Positions 16,311 to 24,062 of a stretch of DNA of 64,000 bases are shown here, in pieces. The position numbers were made by a program, and so were the translations under genes. Under the pieces are notes generated by a model that was given only the letters and a program-made list of their open reading frames with translations, did no database searches and was not told where the DNA came from. The stretch comes from Succinimonas sp045124755 (GTDB lineage: Bacteria > Pseudomonadota > Gammaproteobacteria > Enterobacterales > Succinivibrionaceae): assembly GCF_045124755.1 (NCBI RefSeq), contig NZ_JBGVMK010000029.1; one strand, 5' to 3'. The first letter of the stretch is position 1; each line of letters begins with the position of its first letter.

Positions 16311-17651
16311 TCAGTTCTGACTCTGCTTTACGATAACATCGGCAATCCCGGAGGCCAGCTCCTGCACCAGAGCGGCATCATAGCCTTCCGCCATCACCCG
16401 CACCAGGGGCTCGGTGCCGGATTTCCGGAGCAGAATCCGCCCCTGATCTCCCAGCCGGGCTTCAGCGGCGCGGACGGTTTCCTGCACCTTTTCATCGCTG
16501 AGCGCATCAAAGCCGGCAATCAGCCTGACATTGATCAGCACCTGGGGATAAAGCTCGATATCCTTGTGCATGTCGCTGAGATCCTTCTGATCCTCGCACA
16601 TGGCTCTCAGCACCTGGAGAGCGCTGATAATGCCGTCGCCGGTGGTGGTGTGCCGGAGACTGATAATGTGTCCGGAGTTCTCGCCCCCCAGCTTCCAGCC
16701 TCTTTCCAGAAGCTGCTCCATCACATAGCGATCCCCTACCTTGGCCCGGGCAAAGGGAATATCCAGCCGCTTCAGGGCATGCTCAAAGCCCAGGTTGGAC
16801 ATCTGAGTGCCCACAACGCCGCCCTCAAGCCGCCCGGTCTTCTGCTGATAGCGGGCAATGATATAGAGCAGCACGTCGCCGTCCAGAAGATGACCGTGAG
16901 CGTCCACCATCATCACCCGATCCCCGTCGCCGTCGAAGGCAATGCCCAGATTGGCCCGGTACTTCAGCACGTTCAGGATCAGGTTCTCCGGATGAGTGGA
17001 GCCGTAGCCGTCGTTGATGTTAAGACCGTCCGGTGTATTGCCGATGGCAATAACCTCCGCTCCCAGTTCCCGGAACACATCCGGAGCCACCTGATAGGTG
17101 GCGCCGTTGGCGCAGTCCACCACAATGCGGATGCCGGCCAGAGAATAGAAGTTAGGGAAGGTGCTCTTGCAGAATTCAATGTAGCGGCCCGGAGCGTCCT
17201 CCTTCCGGGAGGCCTTGCCCAGATTCCGGGACTCGGCCACCGTCATGGCATGATCCATGAGAGACTCGATCTTAAGCTCGGTTTCGTCGGGCAGCTTGGT
17301 GCCGTCCTTGGAAAAAAACTTAATGCCGTTATCATAGAAGGGATTGTGGGAAGCGGAGATCACCACGCCGGCCTCGGCCCGAAAGGCCTTGGTAAGATAG
17401 GCCACGGCCGGAGTCGGCATGGGGCCTAACAGCACGGAATCCACCCCGGCGGCGCTGAAGCCGGATTCCAGAGCGGCCTCCAGCATGTATCCGGAAATTC
17501 TGGTGTCCTTGCCGATAACCACCTTCTTGGTGCCGGTTTCCGAAAGCACCTTGCCGGCCGCCCAGCCCAGCTTCATGACAAAATCCGGGACTATGGGATA
17601 CTCCCCGACTTTTCCTCTGACGCCGTCAGTGCCAAAATACTGTCTCTGCAT
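16311..17651 (-). CDS. glmM: GlmM, phosphoglucosamine mutase
   Basis: 446 aa, the family length. Converts glucosamine-6-phosphate to glucosamine-1-phosphate for UDP-GlcNAc, hence peptidoglycan and LPS. The phospho-serine motif VVISASHNPF (Ser near 102), metal-binding AFDGDGDRVMMVD, sugar-binding GGENSGHII and phosphate-binding RKSGTEPLVRVM are all present. Lies between folP and secG on the same strand, the conserved gammaproteobacterial order. Confidence 0.97.
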   Translation of the reverse strand: MQRQYFGTDGVRGKVGEYPIVPDFVMKLGWAAGKVLSETGTKKVVIGKDTRISGYMLEAALESGFSAAGVDSVLLGPMPTPAVAYLTKAFRAEAGVVISASHNPFYDNGIKFFSKDGTKLPDETELKIESLMDHAMTVAESRNLGKASRKEDAPGRYIEFCKSTFPNFYSLAGIRIVVDCANGATYQVAPDVFRELGAEVIAIGNTPDGLNINDGYGSTHPENLILNVLKYRANLGIAFDGDGDRVMMVDAHGHLLDGDVLLYIIARYQQKTGRLEGGVVGTQMSNLGFEHALKRLDIPFARAKVGDRYVMEQLLERGWKLGGENSGHIISLRHTTTGDGIISALQVLRAMCEDQKDLSDMHKDIELYPQVLINVRLIAGFDALSDEKVQETVRAAEARLGDQGRILLRKSGTEPLVRVMAEGYDAALVQELASGIADVIVKQSQN

Positions 17652-17706
17652 TTTTTAATCCCCTTTTAACCTGTGTTCCTTAGAAACCGTGTTCTCCTGA
17701 ACCGTC

Positions 17707-18585
17707 CTAATTCTTCTTCCCCAGCTTGAAGATCTGCTTGAGCCGGGGCGCCTTGTGCGAAAACACATTGGCATATTCCCAGCATTTCAGAGCGTCAAAC
17801 GTGGCCCGGACATCATGAACCCGGAGAATATGCGCCCCCTTGTGCACGGCGTAAAGAGCCAGCCCCACGGAGCCGAACACTCTCTCGTCCACCGGCACCC
17901 GCAGGAGATTGCCGATCATGGACTTCCGGGACACCCCCACCAGAAGGGGCAGCCCGAAGGAGGCGAAGGTATCCAGCCGGCCCATGAGCTCATAGTTCTG
18001 ATCCAGGGTTTTGCCGAAGCCGAAGCCGGGATCGATGATAATGTTGCTTCTCTTAATGCCCGCATTCAGGCAGACATCTATTCTTTCATAGAAAAACTGA
18101 TTGATGTCCCCCAGAAGATCCTTATAGGAAGGATTTTCCTGCATGTTCCGGGGATCTCCCTGCATATGCATGAGACAGACGGGACAGCCGGTTTTGGCTA
18201 CAATCTCCAGAGCGCCGGGCACCTTAAGAGCCCGGATGTCGTTCACAAAATGCGCCCCGGCGTTAAGTCCCTCGCTGATGACCTCCGGCTTGGAGGTATC
18301 CAGGGAGATCATCACGTCCAGCTCCCGGGCGATCTTCTCCACCACCGGCACTACCCGGGAAAGCTCTTCATCCGCCGAAACCTCACCGGCGCCGGGCCGC
18401 GTGGATTCTCCCCCCACATCGATGATCTGGGCGCCCTCCTTTACCATCTTTTCGGCATAGCGCACGGCATCGTCCAGCTTGTTATGCGTGCCTCCGTCTG
18501 AAAACGAATCCGGAGTCACGTTCAATATTCCCATGATTTTCGGAGCGGTAAGATCCAGCTCCCGGTTTCTGAATGACAGTTTCAT
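17707..18585 (-). CDS. folP: FolP, dihydropteroate synthase
   Basis: Condenses dihydropterin pyrophosphate with p-aminobenzoate in folate synthesis; cytoplasmic TIM barrel. Motifs: MGILNVTPDSFSDGG, DVGGESTRPGA, ISLDTSKPEV, HMQGDPRNMQ, DPGFGFGKTLDQN, GVSRKSMIG and the final RVHDV. I start it at 18585 (292 aa), with GAGG 6 bases upstream. The frame is open farther upstream, but that part overlaps a terminator and the end of ftsH and has no family similarity. The target of sulfonamides, with the usual loop residues as far as can be seen. Confidence 0.95.
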   Translation of the reverse strand: MKLSFRNRELDLTAPKIMGILNVTPDSFSDGGTHNKLDDAVRYAEKMVKEGAQIIDVGGESTRPGAGEVSADEELSRVVPVVEKIARELDVMISLDTSKPEVISEGLNAGAHFVNDIRALKVPGALEIVAKTGCPVCLMHMQGDPRNMQENPSYKDLLGDINQFFYERIDVCLNAGIKRSNIIIDPGFGFGKTLDQNYELMGRLDTFASFGLPLLVGVSRKSMIGNLLRVPVDERVFGSVGLALYAVHKGAHILRVHDVRATFDALKCWEYANVFSHKAPRLKQIFKLGKKN

Positions 18586-18651
18586 CTTTGCCTCGGCATT
18601 TTCTCGGAATTCCGGCTGACCCTCCGGACTTAGCAAGGCGGCGGGCCTTTT

Positions 18652-18685
18652 AAAAACAAAACCCCTTTCCGCAGCGGAAAAGGGG
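18652..18685 (-). terminator. Terminator between ftsH and folP
   Basis: On the minus strand a CCCCTTTTCCGC / GCGGAAAGGGG stem with a one-base bulge is followed by TTTTGTTTTT. It lies between the ftsH stop and the folP start, so folP expression depends on read-through or an internal start. Confidence 0.8.
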
Positions 18686-18697
18686 CTCTCGCAATAA

Positions 18698-20629
18698 TCA
18701 GACTCGCGGGCTGTTATCCCCGGAATCGGTCTTCTCAGCCTTTTCCCCCTCCGGAGAAACCGCTTTGGCCGGTTCCGCTTCAGGCTTGCCGTCTCCCGGC
18801 TTGCCCGCCCCGGCGTCCCCGGCAGCGGCAATATCCCGCACCGGTCTTCTGGCCATGAGATCCTCTATCTGATCCGCATCAATGGTTTCATATTTCATCA
18901 GAGCATCCTTCATGGCATGAAGAATGTCCATGTTTTCCTCCAGAATCGTCCGGGCCCGGTTGTAATTGCGGGTCAGGATATCCCGGATCTCGGAATCGAT
19001 AAGCTCCCGGGTGGATTCGCTCATGCCCTGAAGCTGAGAGGAGCCGCCGCCGTAGTAGGATTCCAGCTGATCGTTTTCCAGAAGCTGAGCTCCCAGCTTG
19101 GAGCTGAAGCCCCAGCGCAGCACCATGTTTCTGGCAATGCCGGTAGCCTTTTCGATATCGTTGGCGGCGCCGGTGGTGGCCAGTTCATTGCCGAAGATCA
19201 GCTCCTCGGCGATTCTTCCGGCATAGAGAGAGGCGATCATGGATTCCAGATACTGCCGGCTGTGACTGAATCTGTCGTTTTCCGGGAGATACATGGTAAC
19301 GCCGAGCGCCCGGCCTCTGGGAATAATGGAAACCTTGTAAACCGGATCATGATCCGGAACCAGCTTGCCCACAATGGCATGACCGGACTCATGATAGGCG
19401 GTATTTTCCTTTTCGTGCTCGTTCATGGCCATGGAACGGCGGGCCGTGCCCATAAGAAGCTTGTCCTTGGCAAAATCAAAGTCCGCCATGGTAACCATTC
19501 TCTTGTCAGTGCGGGCCGCATTAAGAGCCGCCTCGTTAACCAGATTGGCCAGCTCCGCTCCGGAAAACCCCGGAGTGCCCCGGGCAATAAGAGCCACGTT
19601 CACATCGCCGGAGGTGGGCACCTTCCTCATGTGCACGGCCAGAATCTGCTCGCGGCCCTTGATATCGGGCAGAGCCACGGTAACCTGACGGTCAAAACGG
19701 CCCGGACGCAGAAGCGCCGAGTCCAGCACATCGGGACGGTTGGTAGCGGCGATGACGATCACCGCCTCATGTCCTTCAAAGCCGTCCATTTCCACCAGAA
19801 GCTGATTCAGAGTCTGCTCTCTTTCATCCTGGCCGCCCACAAAGCCCGCGGATCTCTTGCGGCCCACGGCATCGATTTCGTCAATGAAGATAATGCAGGG
19901 AGCATGCTTCTTTGCCGTGGCAAACATGTCCCGGACGCGGGAGGCGCCCACGCCCACGAACATTTCCACAAAGTCGGAACCGGAAATGGAGTAAAAAGGC
20001 ACCTTGGCCTCGCCGGAAATAGCCTTGGCCAGCAGGGTCTTGCCGGTGCCGGGCTGTCCTACCAGAAGCACGCCCCGGGGGATCTTGCCCCCCAGCTTGC
20101 GGTACTTGCTGGGATCCCGGAGATAGTCCACCACCTCCTTGACCTCCTCCTTGGCTTCATCGCAGCCGGCCACATCGGCAAAGGTGGTCTTGACATCGGA
20201 TTCGCTCATGAGCTTGGCCTTGCTTTTGGAAAAACCCAGAGCTCCGTGTCCGCCGCCCTGCGCCGCCCGGAGATAGAACACCCAGACGCCGATAAGGAGC
20301 AGCATGGGGAACCAGGAAATCAGGATGGACATGAGAATGCTGGGCTCCTGAGGCTTCACCCCGGTAGTCTCCACATTCATTTCCTCAAGCTTGGGGAGAA
20401 GCTCGGGATCCGTCAGGGGCAACACTACGCTGAACTGCCGGCCGTCCCGGCGCATGCCGGTAATCACCTTGCCGTCAATCTTAACGGAGCTGATATCGCC
20501 GCCGGCAAGCTGCTTCTTGAATGCCACGTAATTGTTTTCCTGAGAGACTGAATCAGCTTCGTTCACGGCTTCCACGGCGTAAATAATCACCAGAGCTATA
20601 ATCAGCCAGAGAAAAAGATTTTTAACCAT
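18698..20629 (-). CDS. ftsH: FtsH, membrane-bound AAA zinc protease
   Basis: 643 aa (E. coli 644). Inner-membrane hexamer that degrades misfolded membrane proteins, LpxC and sigma-32. Two N-terminal membrane helices with a periplasmic domain between, AAA domain with Walker A GQPGTGKTLLAKA, Walker B CIIFIDEIDAVGRKR, second region of homology with RPGRFDRQV, and zinc site HESGHA (near residue 415). The Gly/Glu-rich tail is typical. It follows rlmE by 22 bases, as in E. coli. Confidence 0.97.
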   Translation of the reverse strand: MVKNLFLWLIIALVIIYAVEAVNEADSVSQENNYVAFKKQLAGGDISSVKIDGKVITGMRRDGRQFSVVLPLTDPELLPKLEEMNVETTGVKPQEPSILMSILISWFPMLLLIGVWVFYLRAAQGGGHGALGFSKSKAKLMSESDVKTTFADVAGCDEAKEEVKEVVDYLRDPSKYRKLGGKIPRGVLLVGQPGTGKTLLAKAISGEAKVPFYSISGSDFVEMFVGVGASRVRDMFATAKKHAPCIIFIDEIDAVGRKRSAGFVGGQDEREQTLNQLLVEMDGFEGHEAVIVIAATNRPDVLDSALLRPGRFDRQVTVALPDIKGREQILAVHMRKVPTSGDVNVALIARGTPGFSGAELANLVNEAALNAARTDKRMVTMADFDFAKDKLLMGTARRSMAMNEHEKENTAYHESGHAIVGKLVPDHDPVYKVSIIPRGRALGVTMYLPENDRFSHSRQYLESMIASLYAGRIAEELIFGNELATTGAANDIEKATGIARNMVLRWGFSSKLGAQLLENDQLESYYGGGSSQLQGMSESTRELIDSEIRDILTRNYNRARTILEENMDILHAMKDALMKYETIDADQIEDLMARRPVRDIAAAGDAGAGKPGDGKPEAEPAKAVSPEGEKAEKTDSGDNSPRV

Positions 20630-20651
20630 TAAAAAGCTTCCTTAAAAAATG

Positions 20652-21305
20652 TCAGCGGAAGAATTCCTGTTCTTCGGCGCCCTTAAAACCCATTCCCACA
20701 TAATAGACCTCCCGGGAACGCGACCTGGAGGCATCGGGCTTTCTCACCTTCACCGTGGCAAACGAATCCCGGAGCAGCTTCAGGTATTCCTGACTGCCCT
20801 GGCCGTTAAACACCTTCACCACGAAGGATCCGCCCTTCCGGAGAATCTGCCGGCACATGTCAAAGGCCAGCTCCACAAGATACATGGCCCGGGGCTGATC
20901 CACTCCGGGGTTTCCGGACATGTTAGGAGCCATATCCGACAGGATCACGTCAACCTTGGTGTCGCCCACGGTTTCCAGTAGCCGATCCAGCACCTCCTGC
21001 TCCCGAAAATCCCCCTGAATGAAATCCACGCCGTTAATCGGGGTCATGGGCAGGATATCGCAGGCCACCACCCGGCCGGTTTCTCCCACGCAGGTTACGG
21101 CAAACTCCGACCAGCCTCCGGGAGCGGCGCCGAGATCCACCACCTTAAAGCCGGGTCTTATAAGACGATCCCGGCTCTGGATCTCATCAAGCTTAAAGCT
21201 GGCCCGGGATCTTAAACCCTGCTTATGGGCTTCCTGCACATAGACGTCATCAAAATGCTCTTTCAGCCAGCGGGCCTGACTGGCGGTTCTCTTCTTTTTG
21301 GTCAT
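20652..21305 (-). CDS. rlmE: RlmE (FtsJ/RrmJ), 23S rRNA 2'-O-methyltransferase U2552
   Basis: 217 aa. Uses S-adenosylmethionine to methylate U2552 of the ribosomal A-loop. The N-terminus SQARWLKEHFDDVYVQEA, SAM site VVDLGAAPGGWSEFA and catalytic K-D-K-E residues (SDMAPNMSG region and FVVKVFNGQG) are visible. First gene of the rlmE-ftsH unit and divergent from yhbY. The promoter at 21379-21407 shows no heat-shock signature, although the E. coli operon is under sigma-32. Confidence 0.96.
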   Translation of the reverse strand: MTKKKRTASQARWLKEHFDDVYVQEAHKQGLRSRASFKLDEIQSRDRLIRPGFKVVDLGAAPGGWSEFAVTCVGETGRVVACDILPMTPINGVDFIQGDFREQEVLDRLLETVGDTKVDVILSDMAPNMSGNPGVDQPRAMYLVELAFDMCRQILRKGGSFVVKVFNGQGSQEYLKLLRDSFATVKVRKPDASRSRSREVYYVGMGFKGAEEQEFFR

Positions 21306-21378
21306 ATCGCGGAAACAAAGGCAAAACGGCCTCTGCTCTTAAAAAACGCTCTAAAAAATTTCACAAAACTGAGAGATA

Positions 21379-21407
21379 ATTTTAGCTTAATAATGCCATT
21401 CCCACAA
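21379..21407 (-). promoter_or_regulatory. Promoter of rlmE-ftsH
   Basis: On the minus strand TTGTGG (21407-21402), 17 bases, TAAAAT (21384-21379), about 75 bases from the rlmE ATG. Confidence 0.55.
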
Positions 21408-21476
21408 ATAAAAACATGCTCGCGGGATCCCGGCAATACCCCGGAAATTCCCCCGCGATCACACAAAAAACCGCTT

Positions 21477-21505
21477 TTGAAAAACTCCGCGACATCGGCT
21501 ATAAT
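21477..21505 (+). promoter_or_regulatory. Promoter of yhbY
   Basis: TTGAAA (21477-21482), 17 bases, perfect TATAAT (21500-21505), start near 21512 and the ATG at 21536. Confidence 0.8.
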
Positions 21506-21535
21506 CCCGGCGATTTAATCAGAGGAAAACACCCC

Positions 21536-21832
21536 ATGGAACTTACTGTAAAACAGAAGCTTTTTCTGAAATCCCGGGCTCACCAGCTGAAGCCGGTGGT
21601 GATGGCGGGACAGAAGGGAATCACCGAAAGCCTTATTAAGGAAACCCTGGCCGCTCTCGAGGCTCATGAGCTCATTAAGATCAAGATCGCCGGAGAACGC
21701 GAGGCCCGGGAGGCCGCGGCTTCGGAAATATGCGAAAAAACCGGCGCCGCCCTGGTGCAGATTGTGGGCGGGAATGCCACCCTGTTTAAAAAACGGAAGG
21801 AAAAATCCCAGTTTCAGCTGCCCCGGGAATAA
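21536..21832 (+). CDS. yhbY: YhbY, CRM-domain RNA-binding protein
   Basis: 98-aa protein made of a single CRM domain. It binds pre-50S particles in E. coli, and relatives occur in group II intron splicing factors. The conserved loop VVMAGQKGITESLIKE (GxxG-like) and ALEAHELIKIKI are visible. I chose the ATG at 21536, preceded by AGAGGAAA, over an in-frame upstream start, because family proteins begin at this point. Divergent from rlmE as in E. coli. A terminator follows the stop by about 20 bases. Confidence 0.95.
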   Translation: MELTVKQKLFLKSRAHQLKPVVMAGQKGITESLIKETLAALEAHELIKIKIAGEREAREAAASEICEKTGAALVQIVGGNATLFKKRKEKSQFQLPRE

Positions 21833-21851
21833 AGCCCTCTCTTCCCCGATG

Positions 21852-21872
21852 CCCCGGCATGCCGGGGTTTCT
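21852..21872 (+). terminator. Terminator of yhbY
   Basis: Perfect hairpin CCCCGGC-AT-GCCGGGG (21852-21867) followed by TTTCTCT. Confidence 0.65.
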
Positions 21873-21945
21873 CTCCGGTACCCCGCACTAAGCCCCGGTA
21901 ATGTCCGGGAAATCTGCTATTCCGGCGGTTCAAAACCGACTGAAT

Positions 21946-21990
21946 TGTGCATAACTCTGTTAATAACTTTGTTAACAACTCTGTGAATAC
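21946..21990. repeat. Pair of DnaA-box-like sites within near-repeats
   Basis: TGTGCATAA (21946-21954) is a perfect DnaA box read in reverse (TTATNCACA). TGTGAATAC (21982-21990) misses by one base. Between them AACTCTGTTAAT, AACTTTGTTAAC and AACTCTGTGAAT repeat with a 14-base period. Located between the converging yhbY and greA genes. Confidence 0.4.
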
Positions 21991-22032
21991 TGTTCCGGAT
22001 AACTCTTCCGGTTAACTTGTCTCTGCCGGCCA

Positions 22033-22064
22033 AAAAGAAAAAATCCCGGAGATCCTCCGGGATT
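22033..22064 (-). terminator. Terminator of greA
   Basis: On the minus strand ATCCCGGAG-GAT-CTCCGGGAT is followed by TTTTTTCTTTTT. Confidence 0.9.
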
Positions 22065-22101
22065 AGCGCCTCAGTCAGGCTCAGAAAAAGCCCGCGGCAA
22101 A

Positions 22102-22590
22102 TCAGATATAGGAAACTTCCTTGATGTAGAATTCCATTCTGCCCTTGGGGATGTCCACCACTACGTCATCATCGGGGAACTTGCCCATAAGAGCTTTGGC
22201 AATGGGGGTCTTGTAGCTGATATAACCCTTGGTCACATCCGCCTCGTAGTCCCCCACGATCTTGTAGGTAACCTCTTCCCCGGTATCATCCCTTTCCAGC
22301 TTCACCGTGGCTCCGAACACCACCTTGCGCTCGCTGTCAGGAACCTTCTTCATTCTGGTAACATCAATGATTTCAGCGGTAGCCAGCTGAGTCTCCATAT
22401 TCTTGATCTTGGCCTCGCAGATGCCCTGCTCCTCGCGGGCGGCGGCATACTCGGCATTTTCGCTCAAATCGCCATGCTCGCGGGCTTCGGCAATAGCATT
22501 GCTGATACGGGGTCTTTCCACCGACTTCAAAAATTCCAGGTCTTTGCGCAGCTTCTCGGCGCCTGCTACTGTCATTGGAGTCTTTTCCAT
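22102..22590 (-). CDS. greA: GreA, transcript cleavage factor
   Basis: 162 aa. Enters the RNA polymerase secondary channel and stimulates cleavage of backtracked RNA. The N-terminal coiled coil has the acidic tip sequence REHGDLSENAEYAAAREEQG, and the C-terminal FKBP-like domain has FGATVKLERDD and SPIAKALMG-like TPIAKALMGK. Monocistronic, with a strong terminator, opposite to yhbY. Confidence 0.97.
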   Translation of the reverse strand: MEKTPMTVAGAEKLRKDLEFLKSVERPRISNAIAEAREHGDLSENAEYAAAREEQGICEAKIKNMETQLATAEIIDVTRMKKVPDSERKVVFGATVKLERDDTGEEVTYKIVGDYEADVTKGYISYKTPIAKALMGKFPDDDVVVDIPKGRMEFYIKEVSYI

Positions 22591-22799
22591 TTACTCCGTC
22601 TCCCTAAAAAATAATAAAAAAAACGAGCCCCGCCGCTAAGCAGGACTCCTTTATGCTGACCATCACCGGGATCTTTGCCTTCTCCCAAGCCTGATTACGG
22701 CCCGGAACGGCTGGCATTCTAACATAATTAACACCTGAAAATGCCAACCTGAGTCACATTAACGGGGAATAAACCGGGAAAGGACAACTCCCGGCGGCT

Positions 22800-23951
22800 T
22801 TACCCCTTCAGGTCATCAAAGAACTTTCTCACCTTCTGCAGGAAGCTTTCCCTGTTAGGCTCATGGCTGCCCGAGCTCTTGCTGTCTCCCAGAGAGGACT
22901 CGAAGCTGCGGAGAATGCTCTTCTGTTCATCGCTGAGCTTAACCGGGGTTTCCACCACGATATGGCAGTAGAGATCACCCGTGCGGGTGCCCTGAACGCT
23001 CTTGATGCCCTTTCCGGGAACCCGCAGCCTGGTGCCGGTCTGCGTTCCTTCGGCAATGGTGAGACTGATTCTGCCGGAGAGGGTGGGAACCTCCACCTTG
23101 CCGCCCAGAGCCGCCGTGCAGAAGCTGATAGGAACCTCCACATGAAGATCATTGCCGTCCCGCTCAAAGATCTTGTGCGGTCTGACTCTGATAACAACAT
23201 AAAGATCTCCGGAAGGAGCGCCGTTAAGTCCGGCCTCGCCCTTGCCGCTGAGACGCAGTCTGTTGCCGGTGGAAACTCCTGCCGGAATGGTAACCTCTTC
23301 CCGGATCTTCTTGACCACGCGGCCGGTGCCGTGGCAGCTGCCGCAGGGATTGGTAATCTCCTTGCCGGTGCCGTGGCAGTACGGACAGGTCTGCTCTACC
23401 GCAAAGAAGCCCTGCCGCATCTGCACCCGGCCGGTGCCGTGACAGTGGGAGCAGGTCTGGGGCTTGGAGCCGTCCTTGCAGCCCGTGCTGTGGCAGGTAT
23501 CGCAGGGAACATAAGTGCTGATCTCAATCTGCTTCTTGCAGCCGCTGGCAGCTTCCTCAAGAGTAATGTCGACAATCTTTTCAACATCATCTCCCGGCTG
23601 CTCTCTGGGAGCTCCGCCGCCGCCGCGTCTGTTTCCGAAAATATCTCCGAACATGCTGCCGAAGATATCCCCGAAATCAGCGCCGCCGCCAAAGCCGCCG
23701 AAGCCGCCGGCTCCGGCGCCGTTAGGATCAACGCCGGCAAAGCCAAACTGGTCATAGGCGGCCTTCTTGTTAGGATCGCTCAGGACTGAGTAAGCCTCAT
23801 TGATTTCCTCAAACTTCTGAGCAGCGCCCGCCTCATGATTCCTGTCCGGATGATATTTCATTGCCAGGCGTCTGAATGCCTTTTTAATAGTCTGGGCATC
23901 AGCGCCTTTGTCGACGCCCAGGACTTCGTAATAATCACGCTTTTCGGCCAT
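22800..23951 (-). CDS. dnaJ: DnaJ, Hsp40 co-chaperone
   Basis: 383 aa. Delivers substrates to DnaK and stimulates its ATPase. J-domain with YHPDRNHEA (HPD near residue 33), Gly/Phe-rich region, zinc-finger region with four CxxCHxTG-type motifs (CDTC, CSHC, CPYC, CGSC), and two C-terminal beta-sandwich domains. Downstream of dnaK, separated by 111 bases with a strong hairpin. Confidence 0.97.
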   Translation of the reverse strand: MAEKRDYYEVLGVDKGADAQTIKKAFRRLAMKYHPDRNHEAGAAQKFEEINEAYSVLSDPNKKAAYDQFGFAGVDPNGAGAGGFGGFGGGADFGDIFGSMFGDIFGNRRGGGGAPREQPGDDVEKIVDITLEEAASGCKKQIEISTYVPCDTCHSTGCKDGSKPQTCSHCHGTGRVQMRQGFFAVEQTCPYCHGTGKEITNPCGSCHGTGRVVKKIREEVTIPAGVSTGNRLRLSGKGEAGLNGAPSGDLYVVIRVRPHKIFERDGNDLHVEVPISFCTAALGGKVEVPTLSGRISLTIAEGTQTGTRLRVPGKGIKSVQGTRTGDLYCHIVVETPVKLSDEQKSILRSFESSLGDSKSSGSHEPNRESFLQKVRKFFDDLKG

Positions 23952-23986
23952 AATAGGGACACCTTTAAATCATATTCAAACAACAA

Positions 23987-24013
23987 CGGATACCGCACAG
24001 TTCGCGGTATCCG
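23987..24013 (-). terminator. Hairpin between dnaK and dnaJ
   Basis: CGGATACCGC (23987-23996) pairs with GCGGTATCCG (24004-24013), followed on the minus strand by TTGTTGTTTG. The weak T-run suggests partial termination or mRNA stabilisation, lowering DnaJ relative to DnaK. Confidence 0.6.
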
Positions 24014-24062
24014 TCTCAGCCGTTAAAAGGATCCGGCCCTGCCGGACCCTGAAACCGCAGGT

